In this document: positions 23,301 through 34,361 of the stretch, in pieces
How positions within the stretch are numbered: the first letter of the stretch is position 1
How the letters are laid out: each line of letters begins with the position of its first letter
Origin: Clitoria ternatea
Taxonomy: Eukaryota > Streptophyta > Magnoliopsida > Fabales > Fabaceae
DNA: 64,000 nt
NCBI GenBank assembly: GCA_037962975.1
Contig: CM075669.1
Coordinates: 82,132,001-82,196,000 of the forward strand
Direction of reading: 5' to 3'
Program-made: the position numbers and the translations under genes
The notes under the pieces: generated by a model
What the model saw: only the letters and a program-made list of their open reading frames with translations
What the model was told of the DNA's origin: nothing
The model's database searches: none

Positions 23301-24301
23301 AATAAATCTCCAATTTCATCAATTTTACCAAAAACCCAAATTCCAAATTTTAGGGTTTTCACCAAAGCACCTAAACCATAATTCTAATAATTTTCTTACA
23401 CCATTTCAAGCATAATCAAGCCTACAATTTCATGTTCCACCATCCAAGCATCAAAAATCAAGTTTCCAAGTTACCTAGCCTAAGGTTCAAAAGTTCCACA
23501 TGCATAACCCAACATAACATCCAAACTACCATTATTACGCCTTAACAACCTCAAAACAAGAAAATAAAGTGGTAAGGGGTCATGAGCTCTTACCTTAACC
23601 CAAGCTTTTAAAGAAACAAAAATATGAAGAAGAAGAATATGAGATGAAAGAAGATATGCTTCAATGTCCCATTAGAGCTTTATAAATCATGAGTTTGTAT
23701 TTAATTTTTGCAAGAGATGGCTATAGTGATAGGTGGACAAATTTGGTGCTAAGAAAGGAAGAAAGAAAAGTAAAATGCAAAGAGAATGGTGAAGGAGAAG
23801 AAATGATCGAAAGTTTTGAGAGGAGAGGGAAAGAAATTGCCAAAATTGGGTATTACCTAACAGTTAAAATATTACCTTTTTTCCATTTGCACATTGATCC
23901 ATCATTCCCCATTACATATGGTTAAAAGAGTGTAAAGTGAGAGAAGAAAGGTCACGACAATTAGAGGAGAAAGATAGGGAATTTGCATATTCTTCTAAAT
24001 TCATTTCCTTCGTAATTTTGTTATTTGTCAACACACACTACATTTTTAAAAATACCTTCTAAACTCTAAAAATTATTTTAAACATACCTCCCTAACCAAA
24101 TAAAATCCTCATTTTTTATACCCATAAATTATCCAAAAAGATTTAATAAGTCCCACACCTTCAGGCAATTCATTTTGTTTTAGTAATTAATTAACAGTAT
24201 ATTCACAATTAATGTCTAATTAATTTTCCTATAAGTTCAGGACATCAAATAATTAATCATCATCACATAAATAATTTATTTTCTAAAATTTGGGATTTAC
24301 A
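20313..24301 (-). repeat. Element C 5' LTR
   Basis: Plus-strand ends TGTGACACCC and GGGATTTACA, about 3.99 kb. The overall layout parallels LTR B and LTR F, with the shared block at about 21965-22210. The ORF at 23689-23925 has no recognisable product. Confidence 0.82.
21965..22210 (-). repeat. LTR block shared by elements B, C and F (C copy)
   Basis: Diverged copy keeping AAAGAGCCACCC and CCCACTGGGCC at similar spacing. Confidence 0.7.
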
Positions 24302-24838
24302 TGGGGGTTGACGTCGACTGTCATGGTTGGTCAAATTTAAACAATTAAAATAATGCAGTACTAGGGTGTGAGCCTAGGTTGTTTCTCAAAGACCAACAAA
24401 CTAAAAGGTTCAATAGACAATTATCAATAAAAAGGGAGGGTTTTGTTTATGATTATCGTAATAAAGAAAAAGTGATTAAAAAAATTGGGTTAAAAGTAAT
24501 AAATGACAAATGACTGATTTCCTTGAAGTAATTGTAATTGATCCTATCCTTGGTTACGAAAGATATACGTTATTCCCTAATTATCAAATTCCTAATTCAA
24601 TTTGAAATAATCAACTAAGCGTCTTTCAATTCACAATTCCTTTGCTTACATTCAAGTTGAATGAAAATATTAATCAAGCGTCCTAATTAAGCAAAAGGAG
24701 TCAAGATCGTAAAATCTAGGAATTATTGAATTTATGTAGGATCAAGTTTCTACATACATAACCTAGCCTTAGAGTATGAAATTAAGCAATCTAGTACAGT
24801 CAGAATTAATCTTGAAAACATTCATTAAGCATGCATAT

Positions 24839-25469
24839 TGAACTGGTCTGAACTGGGGTTTAGAATTCGATGTGGGACCAGCCATAAATATTCTATGTTT
24901 AAGTGTTTAATACACCGGTCTAGTGGGGATCCGGTATTATAGCCTCTATTCTAGTGGGGAAGTAGGGGACTTGGAGTCCTAGAGATCCTTCTCACCAAGC
25001 TTTCACATTAAAGGGGGGCGAAAGGTGGTATCACCTGCGAAGATTCTTTGACGCTCAAGTTAGCAAACAGAAATAGAATACAAGGTTCTCGAGCATAAGT
25101 TTTAGAATGAGTCTAACGTACCAGTGTTGTAGAAATTTTGGTATTTATATGCACGCATACGGAGAGTGCAAGAGTCCTATAGGGTTGGGGGACAGTTCGT
25201 ACAATGTGTCGTTATGATTCTACGTGAATCTGATACACGACGCGGGAGCCTCCACGTCTTTCACGAACGTTGCCCCCTACGGCTGTGAATTGTATTGTTT
25301 GTTGGGTGACACAGATGCTTTTCGGTGTACATGGTGCTAACTTGGACTTCCGATATAGAAAGGTATCTGATACAGGTTATAGTCCATAGGTTTACCTGCC
25401 ACACCTGTAGACGAGTGAAAACGGGTGAAATTACCCTTCTGTCCATACACCGGTATCTAGACCGGATCA
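24839..25469 (-). mobile_element. Tat-type solo LTR inside element E LTR
   Basis: The minus strand begins TGATCCGGTCTAGATACCGG and carries TTGAGCGTC ... GCAGGTGATACCACC, clearly homologous to the element G LTR at 49252-50002 (TGTGATCCGGTCTTGATACC; GCAGGTGACACCACC). It is about 630 bp with no internal region. The flanks show a CATAT-like duplication (left CATAT at 24834-24838, right CATAT overlapping the end), so the exact right end is uncertain by 2 bp. Confidence 0.75.
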
Positions 25470-25979
25470 TATACTTTCTTAATCAATTATAATTAAAACC
25501 TTATTCAATCCCACTTGCATACTTAAATTGATTAAGCATACAATTTAATTAAACAAAAGAGAATTAAACAAGTGAGGGCTATGATCATGAAGAAATTAAC
25601 AAAAAGGAAAGAGATTGCAATTAAGAATAGAAACCTCAACAATCAAATTACAATATTCTCATGGAAAATCAATCTAAGAATTTAGCCTTCCATGAATTGA
25701 AGATTTAACAAATTCAAAAGAATTAAACTAAGAATCTCAAACCGGGAATTAACAAATTAGGAAAATGGAATCCTTCACTGCATACGTGCTCTTCTCTTTG
25801 CAACTTCTATCCCTCTCCGTTCATCTCTAATTCAATTTTCTCCTCCTCTATTTTTTCATCAATCACGTTCTGCTTTATCTTTTTGGCACGACCCAAGGCC
25901 CTTTCTTTCACTGTGTTGTCCATCTTTTTTTTCTTTTCCTGGCTCTTTTTTTTCTTATTTTCCCATGCCGCAAGTGAAC

Positions 25980-26310
25980 AATTATATATATATATTGGTT
26001 AACACTCCTTCTCTTTTTTCTATCTTTCTTTCCCGTGCCGTAAGTGAACCAATATACATATATTCAAAATATGCTAATACACGTGGGACTATCGTTGCTA
26101 AATATATATATATATATTCAAAATGGTACTACAAAACTTCAATATATATAATATATCACACGTAATGCATTATATATATATATAATATGCTAATTGCAGT
26201 CTTGGTATAAATATATTATATATATCAAGTGTCATGTGTGGATAATATATATATATAATATGTATATCATATTAATATAATATATAATATAATTATATAT
26301 ATATATACTC
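25980..26310. repeat. TA-rich microsatellite region in element E LTR
   Basis: Several interrupted (TA)n runs around 25983, 26101, 26171, 26245 and 26295, with local ATATAT self-complementarity. No gene is present. Confidence 0.85.
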
Positions 26311-26554
26311 TATATTAATTCCCCTTCTTCCATTTATTTTGTACCCATCAAATATGACTCCCTTTAAATCCTTAATACTCAACCATTCCTTAATGATCTG
26401 CACATAAATTTAATTAAGTTAGTTAACTTAATTTAGGATCAGACACCAAATAAAGCTCAATTTGGCAAAACATTATAAGAGGTAATTAATTAGGAATTAA
26501 TTTCTAATAAAATAAGTGTAATAAGGTAAGAAACTAATGGTAAATTTTACATCA

Positions 26555-26572
26555 TGAAACACCCTCACACTT
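26555..26572 (-). other. Purine tract of element E
   Basis: Minus-strand AAGTGTGAGGGTGTTTCA borders the 3' LTR, comparable with the AAGTTGGGGGTATT tract of element A. Confidence 0.6.
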
Positions 26573-28115
26573 ACCTTTGCACTCCTAGGCAAAATCAAAT
26601 ATATATACATCATGATACGGGAAGACATGATTTAATGTATATATTCGAAATAAAATATATATATACATTGACCCTTTCTTGTACTATTCAAAAACAAATG
26701 TTTAAAATAAATATAAATGACTTATTTGTTAGAACTTGAAACAAACCCTTCTACGCAAAGAAATGGTATAATAATTTATTTCTATAAACCATTAGGGACA
26801 AGAAGATTTAATCTGAAATATCGACAGATTCTTATCCAAATCAAAGAAGTTGAAAAAAATCACTATTCAAATTTCATTTCTATCAAATTTGAATATCAGA
26901 ATAGTAGATATAGTTATCATTTAATGGGTTTCAGAATAATTAATAATAGATAACTCTATTTGCATATTTACTTTTTTTATTAACCGAACCCTTTTATAAA
27001 AAGAGATATAAAAACACCCACGAATAAGAAACAGAATTCATTTAGAATTAATTAATATACGCTTCATATAGAATCCTAGGAAATATAGAAAGGTAGACAA
27101 CATCTAACATGCAAGATACAAAGCATTAAGACATAAATGAAAATCACCCATACACTCAAGCATGCAAGAAGCCAATGAAACTAAGAGGGAAATCATAAGT
27201 GACAAATCCTCACAAGATATTCTCTTTACTCTCAGGTGTCCAGGCTTGTATATACACTAATGCACTCCCAAAAAGACACACTACCATAGGTTTAGCAAGT
27301 TTCCTAAATCTACAATCAACATACATGCATATATAGATCAATAGGGCTTTTTGAGGTTGTAACGTGGCCAAGGACAAGGTGGATGATTAAATATGGGATG
27401 AATGACTAATACCAAAAGGAATAGAGGGGCAATGGGGAATAAGTCTAAGGCAGTCATGAGGGTAAACCTTTACATCCTTTTTATTCACTATATTTTTTTT
27501 CTCTTTTTCTTTTCCACACTAACTTTGTTTTTGCATTTTTCTTTCTCTTGTGTTACTTTATATTGTTTCCATCATTTTTCACTTGCTCTTTTTTTCAATA
27601 AGGCATAACCAAAATTTGTATTTTATCACCCATTCCAAAATTGGTTCCAAAGCTCCAAAATTCACTAAGGTTGGGACATTTATGGTCTTTTGCTTATGGC
27701 TTGTATTGAAAATAGGCTCAAAAAGGTTGTCAAAGGATGATTTATTCAAGGTAGGCTTATATGGCTAGTGACTTATTTGAAAAAAATGCCTATCATCTCA
27801 AATACATGCATATGAGTTTCAAGTATCAAAAAGAAACAAGACAAATTCTGGGGTGCAAGCATTCAGGAGCGAAATCACACATGAAAGAATTAGGATGATA
27901 TATAGTAATTCATCCAATCTTAAGGCCCAAAATCCCATAGGGTATAAGTCCATCATTTTTGACTACCTCTCAATTATCAAGACAAACTTAACATACTAGA
28001 ATGCATGCATTCAAAAACATAACATATCATGACACTTATATCCAAACATGAAAGAAACTTTGCCCACAACTCATACACAACCTAAAACTCAAGGAAAAAC
28101 ATGCAAAGAGATTTT

Positions 28116-28148
<33 letters not shown>

Positions 28149-28373
28149 AACTTTTGTTATTTTTTCAAAATAAAACAAACAAATAAAAGCAATCAATAAC
28201 AAACCAAAAACTTAAGTTCCTATAAACAAAAGCTCAAACTTCTAAGCCTAAGACTCTTAATCTATAGATCCCACCTCTACACTTAAATCAAACATTGTCC
28301 TCAATGTAGCACAGAATATAGAATTTAGAGAAAAAGATAAAAGAGTAAAGAAATGGGTAAGGAAACTCCTTTA
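26573..28373 (-). other. Element E 3' spacer
   Basis: AT-rich region between integrase and purine tract with no recognised gene. A 78-codon plus-strand ORF at 26717-26953 is unassigned. On the minus strand, a segment near 28290-28320 (TTGAGGACAATG) resembles a conserved spacer segment of Athila elements. Poly-T/A runs occur at about 28108-28165. Confidence 0.5.
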
Positions 28374-29560
28374 TCACGGAGGGTCAAGGTATGGTTCCTC
28401 CAAAACAAGCTCCTTCATTGTGACATCCACAAGTGATGGATTTTCATGGAATGGCTTCAGGCGCTGCCCATTAACTTTAAAGCTCTTGTTTGAGGTTTCA
28501 CTTTTTATCTCTACAGCTCCATAGGGAAATACATTGGTCACTATAAAAGGTCCATCACATTTAAAGCGTAATTTCCCGACCATGAGTTTTATCATAGAAT
28601 TAAATAGTAGCACCTTCTGCCCAACAAGAAATTCCTTTCTAGCTATCAAGCTATCATGAAATGTCCTTGTTTTCTCTTTATAAAACTTAGAGTTTTCATA
28701 AGCCACCGAGAGAATCTCATCAAGCTCGCTTAATTGTAATTTCCTTTCCTCTCCCATTTGATTAAAGGCTAAGTTACAAGTTTTAACAGCCCAGTAAGCA
28801 CGATGCTCAATCTCCACTGGAAGATGACAAGCTTTCCCAAAGATAACCTTATAGTGAGACATTTGTATGGGTGCTTTGTGAGCTGTCCTATGTGCCCAAA
28901 GAGCGTCATCCAACTTTCTGCTCCAATCCTTTCTATAAGGTTGCACCATTTTCTCTAAGATCCTCTTGATTTCTCTGTTTGAAACTCCAGCCTACCTGTT
29001 GGTTTAGGGGTGATATGGAGTAAAGACTCTATGAACAACTCCGTACTTTTTGAGCATGACTTGCATGGATCTATTGTAAAAGTGTGTTCCTTGAACATTA
29101 ATGATTGATCTAGGGATGCCAAACCTGTAAAAAATTTAAGATCTAACAAAATCCACAACAACCCAAGCATTGTTAGTCCTGGTGACTTTAGCTTCCACCC
29201 ATTTGGAAATGTAATCAACAGCTAGTAAGATGTAATTAAAACCAAAAGATACACGAAAGAGACCCATAAAGTCAATTCCTCAAACATCAAACACCTCACA
29301 AAACAACATAGGTTGTTGAGGCATTTGTTGTTACCAAGTGATAACATTACCTGCTCTTTAACATTTCTCACAAATGTTGCAAGTCCTCCATAAATCCCTA
29401 AAGATGGTGGACCAATACAAACCTGAATCCAATACCTTTCTAGTTATTCTTTATGGACCAAAATGTCCACCAACTTGTGAAGCATGACAAAATTAAAGCA
29501 CTGATTCTATCTCTAGATCTAGAATGCATCTTTGAATAACTTGGTCACTGCATAACTTCC
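28374..29560 (-). pseudogene. Element E integrase, degenerate
   Basis: The C-terminal 191 codons (28374-28949) are open: DDALWAHRTAHKAPI, VFPYGAVEIKSETSNKSFKV and the LTR-end-binding-type tail. Upstream in the same frame the catalytic core is readable (VDYISKWVEAK near 29.2 kb) but holds several stops. The second core Asp position reads Val (INVQGTHF) and the Glu position reads Gly (AGVSNREIKR), so two of the three catalytic acidic residues are gone. Integrase would insert the cDNA. This copy cannot. The stops near 29.0 kb are one step from glutamine codons. Confidence 0.8.
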
Positions 29561-30143
29561 AAAAATAGGGGTTATCCCACATATAATACTTTGCATCACT
29601 TTTGAGTTTAGCAATTTATGCTCTAAATGCAAATGGTGGTGTCACAGAAGCAACAATATAATTAAGAATATTAGCAAACCAAGGTATAAGAGAATAGTTA
29701 GAAATATTCATGAGTTGCTCATCAAGAAAGTGATCCTAAATAGGCACGGAATCTGAAGTTTCTTAATTTTTCTTAGATGGTCCACCACCAAGTTTTGTGC
29801 TCCACTCCTATCACGGATCTCCAAGTTAAATTCTTAAAGAAAAAGCATCCACCTAATTAGCCTTGGCTTAGATTTAGTTTTCTTCAATAAGTACTTCAAT
29901 GTTGCATGGTCAATAAAAGCAACAACCTAAGAACCAAGTAGATATGATCTAAACTTATCCAATGCAAAAAAAATAGCCAAAAGCTTTCTCTATGGTGGTG
30001 TAATTTACCTAAGCAACATCCAAAGTTCTAGATGCATAATAAATGACTCTAGGATGTTTGTCAATTTTCTGAGCAAGGACGACCCCTAATGCATAATTAG
30101 AGGCATCATACATCAACTGAAATAGAGTTTTCCAATCAGGTGC
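29561..30143 (-). pseudogene. Element E RNase H and connection region, degenerate
   Basis: Minus-strand reading between RT and integrase shows the RNase H start (MYDASNYALGVVLAQKID near 30.05-30.11 kb) followed by stops and shifts. It normally removes the RNA strand of the RNA-DNA hybrid. No continuous frame is left. Confidence 0.65.
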
Positions 30144-31000
30144 TTAGATTATAGGGGTACTAGTCAATGCACTCTTAAGGCAATCAAAAGCCTTCTTACA
30201 CTTACCATCAAACTCAAATACCACATCTTTTTGTAGCAAATTGGATAGTGGTTGGACCTTCTTGCTGAAATCTTGTATAAATCTCTTGTAGAAACCTGCA
30301 TGACCAAGAAAAGAATGAACGTCTCGCATGCAAGATGGGTAAGGAAAGTTGATATAATTAACTATCTTTGCAGGATCTACTTCTATACCCTTATTAGAGA
30401 TTACATGGCCTAAAATTATCCCTTGTTCAACCATAAAGTGGCATTTTTCATAATTTAAGACAAGGTTAGTTTCAATACACCTATGTAAAACTCTATCTAA
30501 GCTATCTAAACATGCATCAAAAGAAAATCCATAAATAATAAAATCGTCCATAAACACCTTTATGCAATTCTCAATGAAATCATGGAAAATACTAATCATA
30601 CATTGTTGGAAAATTCCAGGGGCATTGCATAAGCCAAATGGTATCCTCCTATAAACAAAAGGGGACAAGTAAATGTAGTCTTCTCGTGATCCTCAGGAGC
30701 AATATGAATTTGAAAATAACCAGAGAATCTATGAAGAAAACAATAATGAGACTTACCTGTGAGGCATTCAAGCATTTGATCGATGAAGGGCAAAGGGAAA
30801 TGGTTCTTCTTAGTTGCTTGATTTAGCCTCCTGTAATCAATACAGATCCTCCAACTATTCTGTACTCTTTCATCTTTCTCATTTTTCACCACTGGGATCC
30901 CTGCTTGCTTAGGAACCACTTGCACCAGGCTTACCCAATGGCTGTCTGAGATAAGATAAACTATTCCAGCCTGTAGAAGCTAAGTAATCTCTTTCTTAAC
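30144..31000 (-). pseudogene. Element E reverse transcriptase
   Basis: Two overlapping minus-strand segments, 30596-30925 (WRICIDYRRLNQATKKNHFP) and 30144-30668 (MSPFVYRRIPFGLCNAPGIF, then FMDDFIIYG with the two catalytic Asp, then LGHVISNKGIEVDP and the thumb), form one RT broken by a frameshift near 30.63 kb. The FMDD form of the active site is typical of the Athila lineage. The catalytic motif itself is intact. Confidence 0.85.
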
Positions 31001-31675
31001 AACATTAAGGATCACTAGGTTGATCCTTCTCTTAGGCTGCCTCACTAGTTTAGCACCATCTTCCAAAAATATTCTATGTATACATATAAATGGGTTAATA
31101 CCAGGGATACCTGCTAGTGTCCACTCTATAGCTTTCTTGTGCTTCTTCAAGACTTACAACAACTTCTCTTCTTGCCTTTCAACAAGGGAAGTGGAGACTA
31201 TTACTATGAGCTTTTCATCATCCCCCAAGTATGCATACTTAAGGTTCTCAGGTAAAGGTTTCATCTCCAATTTAAATGCCCGCAAAACAGATAAAACTAA
31301 ACTAGTAGATTTAGATTCCACTACCTGCACTTCAACAAATATGTCAGAGTTTTCCATAAAACCTACACTCGGTTTAGTACATTCCAACTCTTTATAGTTA
31401 ACAGATGCATCTAAAAATTTTAATTTAGCATGCATATGTCTAATTTGAAAATCAATATTTTGAAACAAATTAGACATATGCTCATCGATCAACTCATCAA
31501 ACATATCAATATGAAAAATAGAATGGTCCTCAGATGGGTGCTTCACAGCATCAAGAATACTAAATCTAACCATAGTGTCCCCAAAATTCCATAGAGAGTG
31601 TTCCAACATGGACATCTATCTTAGTTTGGGCTGTTTTCAAAAATTGCCTTCCTAAAATAATAGGAACAGAGGTGT
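31001..31675 (-). pseudogene. Element E protease C-terminus and protease-RT linker
   Basis: Minus-strand PIILGRQFLKTAQTKIDVH near 31.62-31.67 kb is the end of an aspartic protease. The open stretch at 31154-31615 is the linker before RT (ENLKYAYLGDDEKLIVIVST). The protease active site is not present because LTR J begins at about 31676. Confidence 0.78.
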
Positions 31676-33564
31676 TGGACACCCCTTCTAAACGCACAAT
31701 AATTATCTATAACTATACAAGGTACATATACTTCAAGAACACTCTTATGGCATCTTTATCACACTTCCCGCCTCTAGAGTCATACACCGGCATCACCATC
31801 CCCCTGTTGGCTCACTGAAACCATAATTTGAGAGGTGAGTACCATCCAAAGCAATAGATAACAATTCCAAACAACAATTTAGGTAAAATAATACATAGAC
31901 ATACATTGGTTTGTATTAACCACACAGTTACGTCAATATTCATAACTCATATCACCTTTTCCACCAAGTATACATAAAACATCGATACCAACAATGCAAT
32001 ATGCTCATGCTATGCAATGGTCCTTGATCAAATTTCTTAATACATATAAGCATGTCATATGGATCTACTTAAACAACAAATATAACAAGTGTCAGGATAA
32101 CCCACTCAGTGAATCGTAGCACTATAATGAGGGGTATCTGGGTAACCACTCAGTGAATGGTAGCACTATAATTGGTGGTACCCGAGGTCTACATAGTGAA
32201 TCATGGCACCATAAATAGCACCCTCAAAGACAACATGCTTGAGAACTACCAGTGAATCATAGCACTATATTGGTAGTCTCCTGGTGAATCAAAACACCAA
32301 AATGTATATGATGTCATGAAATGCAACAGTGCATGAAATGTGTGAATCTTTACGCCAATATATTTATCATGACATCACAGTGTGATTCACATATACTATG
32401 TGCTTACTTACATCATCAATCATATAACCATACCTCAATATTATACTAAACTGATAGTCATCATTCATAATTCCCCAATATACACACAGTTTAACATTCA
32501 ATTAATAAATCTAAAAACATCAATAGTCATAAACAAGGTTATCAATATCGTAAAAGTAATATTTCAAAACATCCTAACTTTTTGATTAGCAATTCTTATC
32601 TATCATTTGAATAGTAAATCCCTCTCGTACGTTAAAAATGTACCTGAACTGGTTCCGACTTTGGTTTTCCACTTCCGATCACAATCAAGCTCCTACAAAA
32701 AATCCTAAAAATATCAAATAACTATATTTAGACATGCAATGCTATGTTAAGCATACCTCAACACCTAAGTAGAATGTTTGATACCATTTCGGTAAGGTAC
32801 TACTTACCGACTTGCTATTAAACTTCCCAATCATACTCCAAAAACCTTTGATGCTTCAAAATTGAATCGAAATGACTCTAAACGTTACCCCTCGCTGCTG
32901 CCACATGAATCCACAATAAGAAAAGAAGAATTTGAGCCATGTCTATTACACCCACCTTGACGGTGAGGAATTAATGGAAATAGGGAAAGGGGTTTTACCT
33001 TTCAAGGCTATAAAATGGCAACCCAAGTTCATAAGACCCCTTCCATGCTATGGGTGTTCACGATTTTGGATCTAGAAGGAAGAAGAAGAAGTTGTCAAAT
33101 GCATGCACCATGCAAAAGAGGAGAGGTAAAATTGGAAACTCCTTTAGCTTACCCATATTACCAATTGAACAATGGCATGCAAAATGGTGAAGATTTAAGC
33201 CAAGGATGAAGCAATTGAAGCAAAATGGATCATGGTGATGGTGGAAGAGGAGAACGTGAAAACAGAGGAAAAAGAAGAGAGTTGTACATGGAAATGGAAA
33301 CTAGGAAGATAGGAAATTTAATTTTAGGAAATTAAGTATATTAGATTTTAGAATTTAGAATTTTAAGGATTTAAAATACATTACTTTAGTTTAATTAATT
33401 AAAATAGGTCACTATATTTTTATTACATAAAACTTAATTAAATGAATCTATTTATAATTTATAATTTAATATATTCTTATATTATTTTCTAATATTCACA
33501 CCTCAATTAAAATTATTAATTATATCAATTAGATTACCTAATTTAAAAATTTTAGGATGTTACA
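31676..33564 (-). repeat. J: Tekay-type LTR (solo or 3' LTR)
   Basis: Plus-strand end AGGATGTTACA matches the LTR B end (GGGATGTTACA). The left end is TGGACACCCC, or two to three bases earlier. No primer site lies on its left, so it is not a 5' LTR with internal DNA there. No convincing purine tract lies on its right, so a solo LTR is most likely. I could not find a matching pair of target-site duplications. It holds a CACTCAGTGAATC-type array at about 32096-32300. Confidence 0.65.
32096..32300 (-). repeat. CAGTGAATCRTAGCACTATA array in LTR J
   Basis: Five degenerate units of roughly 35-60 bp, each with AGTGAATC ... GCACYATA. It occupies an LTR position comparable with the shared block of B, C and F. 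Confidence 0.75.
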
Positions 33565-34090
33565 CCTGGGGGGATCATGAGCCCCTTAGTCACGAGCTCT
33601 CAGCAAAAGTTGGGCTGGGTGACTAGGTGTTGGGTTGAGGTGTTTTGGGTAAATTAGTTCAAGTGACTTTCTTCCGAGTGAGGAATTCTGAGTGGCTCTC
33701 TTCCGAGTAAGAAATTCTAAGTGCCTCTTTTCTGAGTGGTTTGATGTGGAAGTTGACTAATGGGCTTCTCGTTCTTCTATCTGCATCAGGAAGAATTTGT
33801 AATGTTTTCTAAGGGGGTTTTAGAGAGGGACACGTGTGTGATAATGGATAACTATCATTTTATTTCTTAATGTAATGTCTAGGTATAACCTTTTTTATAA
33901 TGATGAGGCGTTTTGTATCCTTAGGCTCTCAAATACGTCCATTAGGTTTATGGGTGTCATTTTGAATGTGAGTGGATTGTTCACCAAGTGTCGGAGATAG
34001 TTGTCCTTTGAGAGGTCATCATGACCGTAGAGTTAGTGATATTGTTCCCAATCATTAGATCTCTTCTCTAGGACTTACTTTTTTCTCATG
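33565..34090. other. Element H terminal region, probable LTR/3' end
   Basis: No ORF. It includes CCTGGGGGGATCATGAG at the left edge and two CTTCCGAGT words at 33670-33710, similar to the ACTCGGAA words of element G spacer on the other strand. Without a second copy the LTR limits cannot be set. Confidence 0.4.
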
Positions 34091-34099
34091 TATATATAG
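34091..34099 (+). promoter_or_regulatory. TATA-like box upstream of the element H antisense ORF
   Basis: TATATATAG, followed by a pyrimidine-rich leader and the candidate ATG at 34362. It is on the strand opposite to gag-pol. Element G shows a similar box ahead of its antisense ORF. Confidence 0.55.
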
Positions 34100-34361
34100 C
34101 CCAAACACCTTTATTTTTTTTTTACCTTTTTCCACTACGATTTCTTTTAGTTCTCTTTTGCTTTTCTACTCTCTACTTCCATTCTTAGGCCTCTGTTCCT
34201 GCTTGCTTATCTCTTAAGGTTTCTTTTCTTCATCCTTGGGTTGTACTTTTCCTAGAGGTTAGTTTTTCCTGCCCCTTTTCCTTTTGTGTTATTGTTGTTG
34301 GGTTATGGTTTTAGTTTAGCTCTTGTTTTGTTGTCCTTTCTCTTGTCTTTTTTTTAAGTAA

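Larger units (their letters stand above)
18281..24301 (-). mobile_element. Element C: Tekay/Del-like Ty3/gypsy retrotransposon (partial)
   Basis: Minus-strand element with 5' LTR (20313-24301), primer site, gag and protease, cut at 18280 by insertion of element B just before the RT domain. The remainder should lie beyond the far end of B, outside the window. On the right, the LTR end directly abuts element E. Confidence 0.82.
24302..26554 (-). repeat. Element E 3' LTR (with nested Tat-type LTR)
   Basis: Plus-strand start TGGGGGTTGACG, end TTTACATCA, next to a purine tract on the minus strand. The stretch at about 24370-24420 resembles the U5 end of Athila LTRs of dicots. The left boundary is exactly adjacent to LTR C, so the end could be off by a few bases. 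Confidence 0.55.
24302..31675 (-). mobile_element. Element E: decayed Athila retrotransposon (partial)
   Basis: Minus-strand element in the order (right to left) protease, RT, RNase H, integrase, spacer, purine tract, 3' LTR. The 5' LTR and gag are missing because the protease is cut at about 31676 by LTR J. RT motif FMDDF and the integrase C-terminus (RLKPFHENP) are of Athila type. It is interrupted by a Tat-type solo LTR at 24839-25469. Confidence 0.82.

Noticed and set aside
33015..33209. 64-codon ORF in LTR J
   Set aside because: Within LTR sequence and without recognised similarity.
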